The translations under genes were made by a program, and so were the position numbers. The notes beneath the pieces are model-generated. The model was not told the DNA's origin. It made no database searches and was given only the letters and a program-made list of their open reading frames with translations. A stretch of DNA of 64,000 nucleotides from Gammaproteobacteria bacterium. Its GTDB lineage: Bacteria; Pseudomonadota; Gammaproteobacteria; Burkholderiales; Nitrosomonadaceae. Positions 34,937 through 44,305 of this stretch are shown here, piece after piece. The DNA is taken from NCBI GenBank assembly GCA_015709615.1, contig CP054179.1, positions 1,426,001-1,490,000 on the forward strand. Reading direction: 5' to 3'. How positions within the stretch are numbered: position 1 is the stretch's first letter; each line of letters opens with the position of its first letter.

Positions 34937-35809
34937 GTGAGCGATTGGGACAAATTCTATAAAAGGGCGGATAAGCTGCTCGACCACCTGGAAAAGTTAC
35001 TACCATCCGCGCAGCCGGAACCGGATTGGCAAACGGCCATCGCTTTCCGCTGGCGCAGACAGGGAAACAGCGGATTTATCCAGCCGGTAACGCAGCCGCA
35101 CCGCATCACGCTCGATGCGCTATACGGCATCGATGAACAAAAACAGCGCATCGATCAGAACACGCAGCAATTCGTGCAGGGATTTTCCGCCAACAATGTG
35201 CTGCTGACGGGCGCGCGCGGCACCGGCAAGTCTTCATTGATTAAAGCGCTGCTGAACAAATATGCAACAGAAGGGTTGCGTCTGATCGAAGTGGAAAAGC
35301 ACCACTTGGTCGATTTACACGACATCGTGGAAAAAATTTATCAGCGCCCCGAGCGCTTCATTCTGTTTTGCGACGACTTATCGTTTGAAACCGATGAGCC
35401 GGGCTACAAAGCGCTCAAAGTGGTGCTGGATGGTTCAATCGCCACGGTTTCCGACAATGTGCTGATTTACGCCACGTCGAACCGGCGTCATATGGTGCCG
35501 GAATTCATGCGCGACAATCTCGACACCAAACACATCGGCGACGAGGTACATCCGAGCGAAGCGATCGAAGAAAAAATCTCGCTGTCGGAACGGTTCGGTT
35601 TGTGGGTGTCGTTTTATCCGTTCGATCAGGATGAGTATCTGGACATCGTGCGCTATTGGCTGGCTTATTTCGGTATTCCGGAAATGACCGCGCTGGCGCG
35701 CACCGAAGCGTTGCAATGGGCAATCGAGCGCGGCTCGCGCAGCGGACGGGTGGCGTGGCAGTTTGCGCGCGACCTGGCCGGGCGGCAACAATCCAAGCAA
35801 CCGTCATGA
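34937..35809 (+). CDS. DUF815-family AAA ATPase
   Basis: A 290-residue P-loop protein with Walker A GARGTGKSS (about residues 94-102), Walker B FILFCDDLSF and a sensor segment ATSNRRH. This matches DUF815, a group of small AAA-type ATPases of unknown role often found beside argJ and a Nudix gene in betaproteobacteria. The start is a GTG at 34937, 18 nt after argJ. The stop overlaps the ATG of the next gene by 4 nt. Confidence 0.9.
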   Translation: MSDWDKFYKRADKLLDHLEKLLPSAQPEPDWQTAIAFRWRRQGNSGFIQPVTQPHRITLDALYGIDEQKQRIDQNTQQFVQGFSANNVLLTGARGTGKSSLIKALLNKYATEGLRLIEVEKHHLVDLHDIVEKIYQRPERFILFCDDLSFETDEPGYKALKVVLDGSIATVSDNVLIYATSNRRHMVPEFMRDNLDTKHIGDEVHPSEAIEEKISLSERFGLWVSFYPFDQDEYLDIVRYWLAYFGIPEMTALARTEALQWAIERGSRSGRVAWQFARDLAGRQQSKQPS

Positions 35810-36771
35810 ATCACATAGCCGCTTCAGCCGCCGAATCCGTTCCTTTGGTGGAAGTCGTCGCGGCGGTAATTTTACGGCCAGACGGTCAATTTCTACTGAC
35901 ACGGCGGCCCGGCGGCAAGGTCTATTCCGGTTACTGGGAATTTCCCGGCGGCAAGGTTGAGTCCGGCGAAGCGCTATTTCATGCGCTGGAACGGGAATTG
36001 TGGGAAGAGTTGGGTATTCACGTCGTGCACGCCACCCCCTGGATCACGCGTATTTTTACTTATACCCATGCCACGGTGCGGCTGCATTTTTTCCGCGTAG
36101 TGCAGTGGGAAGGTCAGCCTGTGCCACGAGAAAAACAGGGACTATTCTGGCAATCGCCGCAGCAGGTCGATGTTTCCCCGATCTTGCCCGCTAATGGCCC
36201 GATTTTGCAGGCATTGTCACTGCCACCGGTTTATGCTATTACTCGCGCCGCCGAAATTGGCGTCGAGGCCGCGTTAAAACAAATCGAGCAGGCACTGCAA
36301 AACGGCCTGCGTTTGCTGCAAATCCGCGAAAAGCACATGCCGCCGGATCAGTTGCGCACTTTCATCAAGCAGGTTTTGTCCCTCGCCCGCACTTATCAAG
36401 CCAAAGTGCTGATCAATGGCGATGCCGAGCTGGCGCGCGCAATTGGTGCAGATGGTGTGCATTTCACGTCGGCACAACTGCTCGCGATGCCATCCCGCCC
36501 CGATCCTGACTACGGGCTATGCGGCGCATCGTGTCACAACGCCGAAGAGCTTTTTGCCGCAGAACAACTGGGGCTTGATTTTGCGGTGTTGGGGCCGGTG
36601 CAAGCCACGCTCAGCCACCCCGGTTTAGCCCCCTTGGGCTGGCGCAGATTCGCCACACTGATCCGCGATTATCCATTGCCGGTTTATGCTCTGGGCGGAT
36701 TGAGCGCGGCAGATTTGTCCATCGCCCAGGATATGGGGGCGCACGGCATTGCGATGATGCGCGGTGTGTAA
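35806..36771 (+). CDS. Nudix hydrolase fused to a thiamine-phosphate-synthase-like domain
   Basis: A 321-residue fusion. Residues about 15-140 form a MutT-type Nudix hydrolase with the Nudix box GGKVESGEA...RELWEELG, fit for cleaning up oxidised nucleotides such as 8-oxo-dGTP. Residues about 145-320 form a ThiE/TenI-like TIM barrel (LLQIREKHMP, LINGDAELARAIGADGVHF, GLSAADL). The fusion is known in betaproteobacteria; the ThiE-like half may not be a true thiamine enzyme. It overlaps DUF815 by 4 nt and is convergent with the diguanylate cyclase gene, 5 bp away. Confidence 0.9.
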   Translation: MNHIAASAAESVPLVEVVAAVILRPDGQFLLTRRPGGKVYSGYWEFPGGKVESGEALFHALERELWEELGIHVVHATPWITRIFTYTHATVRLHFFRVVQWEGQPVPREKQGLFWQSPQQVDVSPILPANGPILQALSLPPVYAITRAAEIGVEAALKQIEQALQNGLRLLQIREKHMPPDQLRTFIKQVLSLARTYQAKVLINGDAELARAIGADGVHFTSAQLLAMPSRPDPDYGLCGASCHNAEELFAAEQLGLDFAVLGPVQATLSHPGLAPLGWRRFATLIRDYPLPVYALGGLSAADLSIAQDMGAHGIAMMRGV

Positions 36772-36776
36772 ATCGT

Positions 36777-37904
36777 CTAGTGCATTACCGCATCGGCGTA
36801 CACCGCGACCTGATTGCGCCCGCCGGTTTTAGCGGCGTAGAGCGCCTGATCGGCGCGATCGAGTAACGTCGTGCAAATAAAATCCGCGTCGTGTTGCTGC
36901 GCGGTCAGCAAGCTACGCAAACTGGCCATACCGATCGAAATCGATACATGGAATTGCTTGTCATGAAAATTGAGCGCCGTGGCACAAACGGCTTGGCGCA
37001 AACGTTCGGCAATCTCGTGCGCCGCTTGCAGCGTTGTCGAAGGTAACGCGACAACGAATTCCTCCCCGCCATAGCGCGCCACGATGTCGCACGACCGGAC
37101 TTGCTCCTTGATCAAACCGACCATATGCTGAAGCACCCAATCGCCGGTTTGGTGACCGTAGGTATCGTTTATTTTTTTGAAGTGATCCACATCGAGAAAC
37201 ATGCAAATCAGATCGTCATCCCAGCGCACACAGCGCGCAATTTCATCTTTGAAACGCAAGTCGAAATAACGGCGGTTGTAAGCTTGCGTCAACACGTCCT
37301 GATAGCTGATTTCCTTGAGTCGTTGCTGATTGAGACAGTTTTCAATCGCAACTGCGGCCATCGCCGATATTTTTTGCAGAAAAAGCGTTCCGATGCCCGC
37401 TTGATAGCGATGCGGATCGTGACTCAACAACAGCAGCGCGCCGATAATCCGTTCACCGCGCAACAGCGGCAGGAATGCGGCGCTTTTGACTTGATGGCGA
37501 TTCTTCAGATTGGCGATCATCCAGCGGTAATTCTTCAATGCCTCCACGCCCAGTACCGGATGATCGGACAGCGAGTGAATGATTTCCGCATCTTTTAGGG
37601 TATCGAGGATCAATAGCTTGTTCTCGTAGCTCAGTTGCACTTCCTCATCACGCTCGAAGAACAGGCGCTCGGTGTCTTTATGGTAGTCGATCAGGCACAG
37701 TACAACATCGAGCAACTGAAAGCGTGCAATGGTTTGCGACAACAACAGATCCCGCAATTGCTTAGGTGTGTCGGCACCAATGATTTCAAACCCGAAGGTT
37801 TCGTACAACTCCTGCTTTTTTTCATTGGCTCTGGCCTGTTTGAGCAGATGATCGAGCTTGCGCTGTAACTCGCGATTCTTCTCGTAGACCGATTCATCCA
37901 TCAT
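36777..37904 (-). CDS. Diguanylate cyclase with N-terminal GAF-like domain
   Basis: A 375-residue protein. Residues 1-35 form a helix, about 40-190 a GAF-like sensor domain (FLPLLRGERIIGALLLLS), and about 205-370 a GGDEF domain with active-site GGEEF and FLDVDHFKKINDTYGH. The GGEEF signature indicates c-di-GMP synthesis. There are no membrane segments, so it is a cytoplasmic sensor; the ligand is unknown. The start overlaps the yacG stop by 4 nt, so the two are co-transcribed. Confidence 0.94.
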   Translation of the reverse strand: MMDESVYEKNRELQRKLDHLLKQARANEKKQELYETFGFEIIGADTPKQLRDLLLSQTIARFQLLDVVLCLIDYHKDTERLFFERDEEVQLSYENKLLILDTLKDAEIIHSLSDHPVLGVEALKNYRWMIANLKNRHQVKSAAFLPLLRGERIIGALLLLSHDPHRYQAGIGTLFLQKISAMAAVAIENCLNQQRLKEISYQDVLTQAYNRRYFDLRFKDEIARCVRWDDDLICMFLDVDHFKKINDTYGHQTGDWVLQHMVGLIKEQVRSCDIVARYGGEEFVVALPSTTLQAAHEIAERLRQAVCATALNFHDKQFHVSISIGMASLRSLLTAQQHDADFICTTLLDRADQALYAAKTGGRNQVAVYADAVMH

Positions 37905-38089
37905 AGCGGCTCAGTGTTGGGATTATCGTGCGGATCTTTTTCAGACTCAGGAATCCGGTAAGATTCTTGCGACCATTGTGACAAGTCATTTGTTTTGCAC
38001 CGTTCCGAACAAAAGGGACGGAAACGGCTTGCCGGTTCCCAGACTATTTTCTTACCGCATTGCGGGCAGTTAACGGTGCGCTGTTGCAT
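37901..38089 (-). CDS. yacG: DNA gyrase inhibitor YacG, zinc-binding
   Basis: A 62-residue protein with the four-cysteine zinc site: CPQCG near residue 9 and CSERC about 18 residues later, followed by DLSQW. YacG binds GyrB and blocks gyrase DNA binding in E. coli. The acidic C-terminal tail is also typical. It is upstream of, and coupled to, the diguanylate cyclase gene. Confidence 0.93.
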   Translation of the reverse strand: MQQRTVNCPQCGKKIVWEPASRFRPFCSERCKTNDLSQWSQESYRIPESEKDPHDNPNTEPL

Positions 38090-38270
38090 AAAAGCTGATC
38101 ATTGCTGGATTGTTTTAGGATAAGCGTGTTGTTTTAGCAAAAATAAGCTGAATAGTTATAAAATCACGACACATGAACATGAATCGACTACGTGTATTTT
38201 ACAAAAAATTCGCACCTGTTAGCTTTAACTTTCCAAGTTATTTTTAATCACTTACTCAAAGGTTGGAATC

Positions 38271-38837
38271 CTGGCAACTCGACAAGAACTATCAGATTTT
38301 CTGATTGAAACCGAGAAGCGCGCCTATAAACAAGCCTTGTTCGCGGTTCATGACGAACACATGGCGTTGGATATTGTGCAGGATTCCATGATGAAACTCA
38401 CCGCAAGTTATGCCGCAAATCCGGTGGAAGAATTGCCGCTTTTGTTTCAGCGTATTCTGCAAAACACCATCCGCGATCATTACCGCCGACAGAAAATCCG
38501 TTCGCTCTGGACAACATTATTTTCCGCGTTCACACCGAATGATCATGACAGCAATCAAGAAGACTTCGATATTCTCGAAACTTTGCCGATAAAGCAGGTA
38601 TCGAACGATCCGGACGCTCAGCTCGAAAGAACACAACTGATTAATTTAATAGAGAAAGCCATGGAAATTCTCCCGCCACGTCAACGCGAAGCCTTTGTAC
38701 TGCGTTACTGGGAAGAAATGAGTTTGGCGGAAACTGCCGAGATCATGAAGTGTTCCGAGGGCAGCGTGAAAACACATTGCTCTCGCGCAGTTCATACATT
38801 GGCTACAATACTCAAAGAGAAAGGAGTGAAATTATGA
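38271..38837 (+). CDS. RNA polymerase sigma factor, ECF/RpoE-like, probable CTG start
   Basis: A 188-residue sigma-70 family protein. Region 2 includes DEHMALDIVQDSMMKL and RDHYRRQK; region 4 includes LPPRQREAFVLRYWEEMS and CSEGSVKTHCSRA, the recognition helix. Good homology runs upstream through ATRQELSDFL, where no ATG, GTG or TTG is in frame before a stop at 38226; the only plausible starts are CTG at 38271 (AAGG 8 nt upstream) or ATC at 38268. A start at TTG 38337 would remove the first helix. It overlaps the DUF3619 gene by 4 nt in a betaproteobacterial sigma-DUF3619-DUF3106 module. Confidence 0.85.
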   Translation: MATRQELSDFLIETEKRAYKQALFAVHDEHMALDIVQDSMMKLTASYAANPVEELPLLFQRILQNTIRDHYRRQKIRSLWTTLFSAFTPNDHDSNQEDFDILETLPIKQVSNDPDAQLERTQLINLIEKAMEILPPRQREAFVLRYWEEMSLAETAEIMKCSEGSVKTHCSRAVHTLATILKEKGVKL

Positions 38838-39202
38838 ACGAGCAAGAATTTGGAAAAGAAATTGCTAATTTGCTGGATCAGTCCGCTGACCAGACGATCA
38901 AACAAAGTACTTTGTACCGGTTGCAAGCAGCTCGTCGTGCAGCTTTGGAAAATTGCCAGCCCGCCTTGAATATTATCCAATCAGGCAGCGGCACTTCCGT
39001 ATACGGCAAACACGGCGGACATTATTACTTGGGCAAAGCGTTACTATTGATCACCGTATTGCTGGTTCTAATGAATATCGTTTACTCCCAATTCTGGGAA
39101 AATGATAAATACGCGGCTATCGATACCATGATACTGGCCGATGATTTACCGATAGATGCATACATAACCAATGAGTTTGATGAATGGCTGGATATCGATT
39201 AA
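38834..39202 (+). CDS. DUF3619-family membrane protein, putative partner of the sigma factor
   Basis: A 122-residue protein with a soluble N-terminal part (FGKEIANLLDQSADQT, LYRLQAARRAAL), one transmembrane helix (about residues 68-86) and a short acidic tail ending in FDEWLDID. This is the DUF3619 layout. Being coupled to an ECF-type sigma gene (ATGA overlap) and having one membrane helix, it is a candidate anti-sigma or membrane regulator; that is inference. It overlaps the DUF3106 gene by 19 nt. Confidence 0.85.
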   Translation: MNEQEFGKEIANLLDQSADQTIKQSTLYRLQAARRAALENCQPALNIIQSGSGTSVYGKHGGHYYLGKALLLITVLLVLMNIVYSQFWENDKYAAIDTMILADDLPIDAYITNEFDEWLDID

Positions 39203-39567
39203 TCATATTCGGGTTATTATTTTTACTCTCTTTTGATGCCTTATGTGAATCTGAGCTCAGTAAGCCTCGATGGAGTGAATTAAAACCGCAGCAGCAAAAA
39301 ATTCTTGAGCCGTTGGCTCAGAGTTGGAACGCCATGGACACCGCAAGAAAGAAAAAATGGCTGGGTGTCGCAAAACGTTATCCCAAAATGACGCCTCAAG
39401 AGCAGCAACGTATTCAATCGCAAATGCAGAACTGGAATTCTTTGACTTCAGAGCAACGCCAGCAAGCGCGTGAACGGTATAAAAAAATGGAGCAACTGCC
39501 AGCTCAGAAACGCAAGGAAATCAAACAGCGCTGGTATGAATACGAGCATCTGCCAGGAAAAACCTGA
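39184..39567 (+). CDS. DUF3106-family exported protein
   Basis: A 127-residue protein with a signal peptide (residues 1-21, cleavage near ALCE) and a charged helical body with repeated WxxLxxxQ-like units: WSELKPQQQKIL, WNAMDTARKKKW and WNSLTSEQRQQA. This repeat pattern is typical of DUF3106, found downstream of sigma-DUF3619 genes in betaproteobacteria. Likely periplasmic; function unknown. It resembles CpxP-like helical sensors in style only. Confidence 0.85.
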   Translation: MAGYRLIIFGLLFLLSFDALCESELSKPRWSELKPQQQKILEPLAQSWNAMDTARKKKWLGVAKRYPKMTPQEQQRIQSQMQNWNSLTSEQRQQARERYKKMEQLPAQKRKEIKQRWYEYEHLPGKT

Positions 39568-39764
39568 TAGCGGAAGATTTAAGAATCATTGCTCGCCATG
39601 AATTTAACGCGATAGAATGTCCGGCAATTGGATAGAAAAATGACTATATAATTTCTCACAAAGCTCATTGCAACCGCTGCGATCAACTCTATTTGCGGTT
39701 GACCTCCCAGCCTCTCGTTTACCTCGGTAAAAATTCCTTTTTGTATTTACTTGCAGTTTATCCC

Positions 39765-42059
39765 ATGCAGCAGATGCCTTATTTATCGCTTAACAACTTG
39801 CCCTCAACATGGATTGACGGGCTTTCTTCGCAATTAGCCCATGAGGAAAACATTCTCGCCTGGCTTGAAATCGATTTAGATCGCCAGTTGCATTTTGCCA
39901 CGGGCCTAATAATTGTGACCGACCAACGCCTGCTGGCCAAAATGACAGATGATGAAACTTGGCAAGCCTGGTCTTATCAACCGGGATTATTGCTGACACA
40001 GCGCGATCATGCCGGTGTCGGTTGTCTGGAGTTGTTTGATCAGCATGCACGGCTGGGCTTTTGGCGTTACCGCTTGGATAACGCTATGGCTGTCAATCGA
40101 TTGATTGAATGCTTCACGCAGCAACTTGAGTATCGTCTGAACGGCAATCTGCCGGAATCATCGCCAGCATCGATTCAATGTTCTAATTGCGGCGCTTTCC
40201 TGCCACCCGAACAAGATGAATGTCCGTTCTGCGAGAAACAAAGCCATACCCCGCCTTCCACCTGGACACTGCTGCGTTTATGGCGTTTCGCCAAGCCTTA
40301 CAAGGGGCGTTTGCTGATCGGTTTTCTGCTGACTTTGTGCAGCACGGCCGCCACGCTGGTGCCGCCCTATTTGACCATGCCGCTGATGGATAACGTGTTG
40401 ATTCCCTATCAGAACGGCCAGCCGATCAATATCGATTTAGCAACCTTTTATTTATCCGGTTTGCTGGGTGCGGCAGTTCTAGCCTGGATGCTCGGCTGGG
40501 CGCGAACCTACATGCTGGCACTGGTTTCGGAACGTATCGGCGCAGACTTACGTACCACCACTTACGAACATCTGCTGCATCTCTCACAAGAATATTTCGG
40601 CGGCAAGCGAACCGGCGACTTAATGGCGCGCATCGGCGCCGAAACCGACCGGATCAATCTGTTTATTTCGTTGCATTTACTCGATTTCGCCACCGATGTC
40701 ATCATGATTTGCATGACTGCCATCATTCTGGTATCGATCAATCCCTGGCTGGCCCTGGTGACACTGATACCGCTGCCGATCATCGCTTGGCTGATTCATT
40801 TGGTGCGCGACCGCTTGCGCATCGGCTTTGAAAAGGTGGATCGCATTTGGGCCGAAGTAAACAATGTGCTCGCGGATACCATTCCGGGTATCCGGGTGGT
40901 CAAAGCATTCGCGCAGGAAAAACGGGAAGCTGCTCGTTTTCATGCGGCAAATCAGCGTAACTTGCAAATTAACGATCGCGTTAACAAAGTCTGGTCATTA
41001 TTCACACCGACCGTTACCTTGCTGACCGAAATCGGCTTATTGGTGGTCTGGGTGTTCGGCATTTGGCAGATCTCCAAGGATGAGATCACCGTCGGTGTGC
41101 TGACCGCGTTTCTTGCCTACATTGGCCGTTTTTACATCCGGCTCGATTCCATGAGCCGCATCGTATCGATCACGCAAAAAGCTGCTGCCGGCACCAAACG
41201 CATCTTCGATATCCTCGACCATGTTTCCAGCGTTCCGGAACCTGCCAATCCCGTGCATTTGCCGACAATTCAAGGACAAATTGAGTTGCGTCACGTCGGT
41301 TTCCGCTATGGAACGCGCAGCATCACGCACGACATCAATCTGGTGATCAAACCCGGAGAAATGATCGGCCTTGTCGGGCACAGCGGCTCGGGTAAAAGCA
41401 CGCTGGTTAACTTGATCTGCCGTTTTTACGATGTCACGGAAGGCACTATTCTGGTCGACGGACACGATATCCGCACGCTACCGGTTGCGGAATACCGCAA
41501 GCATATTGGTTTGGTGTTGCAGGAACCCTTTTTATTCTTCGGCACCATCGCGGAAAACATCGCTTACGGCAAACCGGATGCAAGCCGGGCGGAGATTGTC
41601 GCCGCGGCCCGTGCCGCGCATGCGCACGAGTTCATTTTGCGATTGCCGCACGGCTACGATTCGCTCGTCGGCGAACGCGGCCAGGCATTGTCGGGCGGCG
41701 AACGCCAGCGCATTTCCATCGCCCGCGCCCTGCTGATCAATCCGCGTATTCTGATTCTGGATGAAGCCACTTCCTCGGTGGACACAACCACTGAAAAAGT
41801 CATCCAGAAAGCATTGGACAATCTGGTGCGCGGCCGCACCACGATCGCAATCGCACACCGTTTATCTACTTTGCGCGAAGCCAATCGCCTGATCGTGCTG
41901 GATCGCGGCAAAATCGTCGAAATCGGCAACCATGCCGAATTGATGGCGCGCGAAGGCTACTATTATCGTCTGTATCTGGCGCAAGCGCGCAATGTCGATA
42001 CCGAAGACCGGCCAGCAGCACCCGCCATGGAACACAGTATTGCAGGTGACATGAAATGA
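39765..42059 (+). CDS. ABC transporter (fused permease-ATPase) with zinc-ribbon region, DUF1854-associated
   Basis: A 764-residue half-transporter. The N-terminal 150 residues form a domain of their own, ending in a zinc ribbon (CSNCG...CPFCEK). A six-helix ABC exporter membrane domain follows (about 185-470), then an ATPase domain with Walker A GHSGSGKST, LSGGERQR and LILDEATSS. The next gene encodes DUF1854. This pair is annotated elsewhere as associated with cyanophycin metabolism; no cyanophycin gene is in the window. The frame is open to a TTG at 39693; ATG codons at 39765 and 39774 are the likelier starts. Cargo unknown. Confidence 0.87.
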   Translation: MQQMPYLSLNNLPSTWIDGLSSQLAHEENILAWLEIDLDRQLHFATGLIIVTDQRLLAKMTDDETWQAWSYQPGLLLTQRDHAGVGCLELFDQHARLGFWRYRLDNAMAVNRLIECFTQQLEYRLNGNLPESSPASIQCSNCGAFLPPEQDECPFCEKQSHTPPSTWTLLRLWRFAKPYKGRLLIGFLLTLCSTAATLVPPYLTMPLMDNVLIPYQNGQPINIDLATFYLSGLLGAAVLAWMLGWARTYMLALVSERIGADLRTTTYEHLLHLSQEYFGGKRTGDLMARIGAETDRINLFISLHLLDFATDVIMICMTAIILVSINPWLALVTLIPLPIIAWLIHLVRDRLRIGFEKVDRIWAEVNNVLADTIPGIRVVKAFAQEKREAARFHAANQRNLQINDRVNKVWSLFTPTVTLLTEIGLLVVWVFGIWQISKDEITVGVLTAFLAYIGRFYIRLDSMSRIVSITQKAAAGTKRIFDILDHVSSVPEPANPVHLPTIQGQIELRHVGFRYGTRSITHDINLVIKPGEMIGLVGHSGSGKSTLVNLICRFYDVTEGTILVDGHDIRTLPVAEYRKHIGLVLQEPFLFFGTIAENIAYGKPDASRAEIVAAARAAHAHEFILRLPHGYDSLVGERGQALSGGERQRISIARALLINPRILILDEATSSVDTTTEKVIQKALDNLVRGRTTIAIAHRLSTLREANRLIVLDRGKIVEIGNHAELMAREGYYYRLYLAQARNVDTEDRPAAPAMEHSIAGDMK

Positions 42060-42529
42060 GTAACGCCGTCGATTATCAATTAACCCGGAATTCTTACGGC
42101 CGCCTGGTTTTTATCGATCAATCCGGTGCCGTGCACGAAGGGATAATTCCCGTAAGATCGTTTCCGATCACCGATCCGGAGCAAGGCATCGCGCTCATGG
42201 ATACGCATGGTCATGAATTAGCATGGATCGAACGTCTCGATGATCTACCGGAAGAATATGGCACGCTGATCAAATCCGAGCTGGCGAGCCGGGAGTTCAT
42301 GCCGGAGATCAAACGCATCACGAAAGTTTCGAGTTTTATCACACCGAGCACCTGGCAAGTCGAAACGGATCGCGGCGAAACTGCGTTTATTCTGAAAGGT
42401 GAAGAGGATATCCGCCGTCTAACGGTGTCGTCGTTCATGATCACGGATAGCCATGGCATCCATTTCCTGATCCGGGATCGCGCGGCACTGGATCGTCCTA
42501 GCATTAAATTGCTGGATCATTTTCTCTAG
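42056..42529 (+). CDS. DUF1854-family protein
   Basis: A 157-residue soluble protein with AWIERLDDLPEE, a conserved FMPEIKRI segment and LTVSSFMITDSHGIHFLIRD, matching DUF1854. The ATG overlaps the stop of the ABC transporter gene by 4 nt, so expression is coupled. Members accompany this ABC transporter type; direct regulation of, or contact with, the transporter is inferred. It is convergent with the histidine kinase gene, 61 bp away. Confidence 0.9.
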   Translation: MSNAVDYQLTRNSYGRLVFIDQSGAVHEGIIPVRSFPITDPEQGIALMDTHGHELAWIERLDDLPEEYGTLIKSELASREFMPEIKRITKVSSFITPSTWQVETDRGETAFILKGEEDIRRLTVSSFMITDSHGIHFLIRDRAALDRPSIKLLDHFL

Positions 42530-42590
42530 TGCCGAATCGCGCAAACGCTGAAAGTAAACCGTGGAACTAACCGGTTAGCTCAAGCAACCG

Positions 42591-44102
42591 TTACGGCGCA
42601 AAAGGCAAGGTAAAATGAAATCGGGTGCCGGGGCCTCCATCGAGTTCTACCCAGAGCTCGCCGCCATTTGCTTCGATCAATGCCCGGCTGATCGCAAGCC
42701 CCATTCCGATACCGGTTTGCTTGGTGGTAAAGAAGGGTTCGAATACGCGCTTCGCCATGGCCTGATCAAGACCGGACCCGTTATCTTGCACAATAACCAG
42801 CGCCCTTTTTTTATCATTCATGACTTGCATCTGGGTAATGACCGTCAAAATGGGTGAATCGACGGCTCGCATGGCTTCTGCGGCATTTCTGAAAAGATTC
42901 ACAAGAACTTTATGCACTTGTGTGCGATTGCACTGAACAGCGGGAAGGTCCTTTTCCAGCTTCAATCGCGCGCGGAATTTCCCGGAACCGTCGTTGACAA
43001 CAGCGTCCAGCGCCTCACATATCACATCATTCAGATCCAAGGGCTCGGCTGCCAGTTCGCTTTTTTGCAAAAACGCAATCAATTCGTGCAAGCCGCGGCC
43101 GGCGCGCTGCGTTTGCTCCACACAACCCTGTAGCGCATTCTTCAGACGCTTCACATCAAAACTATCGTTTCGTAATGTTTGCAGCACTACTTCACTATAT
43201 GCGGATATCGCGGTCAGCGGCTGATTGAGTTCATGCGCAATAGCCGCAGCCGTGCGCGCGGCCGATTGTTGTTCAAGAATCTTTTCCGCCTCATTGCACG
43301 GCATCCGCAATTTTTCCGGAAAAATTTTCTGCTCCGTCACATCCCGGGCAACGCTCACCAGCCGGTTTGCGCTGCCAGCTTCAAAATAGACCCGTCCCGC
43401 AACAGCAATCCAGCGTTCAGTTTTTTCCAGCGGGTCAATCACACGATATTCCGCCTTGTACTCGCCATGACTGGCCGGATTCATCGCATAATCCAAAGCC
43501 GCTTGCCGATCGGCACGATCCGCGGGGTGTATCATGGCGACAAATCCTTCGTAACTGATGACCTCCCCAGGATAACCGCCCCAGAATTCACGCATTTGTT
43601 TATCCCAGTAAACGACACCGCGTTTGAAGTCATAGTCGAAAATGCCGAAACCTGTGGCCTGTTTCGCCAGGCGTAAACATTCTTCGCGCACCCGCAATGT
43701 ATCTTCGACTTTCAGTCGTTGCCGGGAAACTGTGAATGTGAATAAAACATACAGTTGTTGCTGCACTTCTATCGGACTGAAACTCATATCCAGCAGCATT
43801 TCCTGACCGGAACAACTGCATGCCATGATTTCGTTGCCGGTTCCCATTGGAAGCATGGCCGGCTTGTCAAAAAAAAGCGTTTGATAATAGCGGTATTGCT
43901 TCCGGTAGCGCGGCGTTATCAGCATTTCAACCGACAAACCGGTGACCTCATCCTCGTTGTAGCCGAACAACTGCTGCGCTGCCGGGTTCATCAGCACGAT
44001 ATGTCCGGTATTTTCGATCAGCACCATTGGGTCCGCTAGGGCATCGAATAATGTTGCGAAACTTAAATTTTTTATTGCTTCAATCACATTATGTGTCCGC
44101 AT
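42591..44102 (-). CDS. PAS-domain sensor histidine kinase (FixL/DctB-like kinase core)
   Basis: A 503-residue cytoplasmic kinase without membrane helices. Two PAS domains (about residues 14-130 and 145-265; the second with WGGYPGEVISYEGF and RDVTE) precede the phosphoacceptor motif IAHELNQPLTAIS and an ATPase domain with NLFRNAAEAM (N box), DNGSGLD (G1) and GMGLAIS (G2). HELNQPL kinases often respond to redox or oxygen through PAS cofactors. A haem-binding His is not obvious. No response regulator adjoins it; the OmpR-type gene at 29457 is far away. Confidence 0.93.
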   Translation of the reverse strand: MRTHNVIEAIKNLSFATLFDALADPMVLIENTGHIVLMNPAAQQLFGYNEDEVTGLSVEMLITPRYRKQYRYYQTLFFDKPAMLPMGTGNEIMACSCSGQEMLLDMSFSPIEVQQQLYVLFTFTVSRQRLKVEDTLRVREECLRLAKQATGFGIFDYDFKRGVVYWDKQMREFWGGYPGEVISYEGFVAMIHPADRADRQAALDYAMNPASHGEYKAEYRVIDPLEKTERWIAVAGRVYFEAGSANRLVSVARDVTEQKIFPEKLRMPCNEAEKILEQQSAARTAAAIAHELNQPLTAISAYSEVVLQTLRNDSFDVKRLKNALQGCVEQTQRAGRGLHELIAFLQKSELAAEPLDLNDVICEALDAVVNDGSGKFRARLKLEKDLPAVQCNRTQVHKVLVNLFRNAAEAMRAVDSPILTVITQMQVMNDKKRALVIVQDNGSGLDQAMAKRVFEPFFTTKQTGIGMGLAISRALIEANGGELWVELDGGPGTRFHFTLPFAP

Positions 44103-44305
44103 AAAGTGAATATTTTGTTATAAAAAAGATTTAAGTTCAACTTTGATTTCTGTTCATTAATTTCCCAAATATAAGGGCTTAACCTTATGTGATTATTGAT
44201 ACGTGCTTACGCGTATGTTGCATTCTTTATTATGTAAGTAATATTTTCCAGGGCAACAAGTTTTTTAAATACTTCATTGAAATTAAATAGGGAGAGGAAA
44301 AAAGA

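Noticed and set aside
42530..42590. Terminator between DUF1854 and the histidine kinase gene
   Set aside because: The 61-bp convergent gap has no convincing stem with T tract on either strand.
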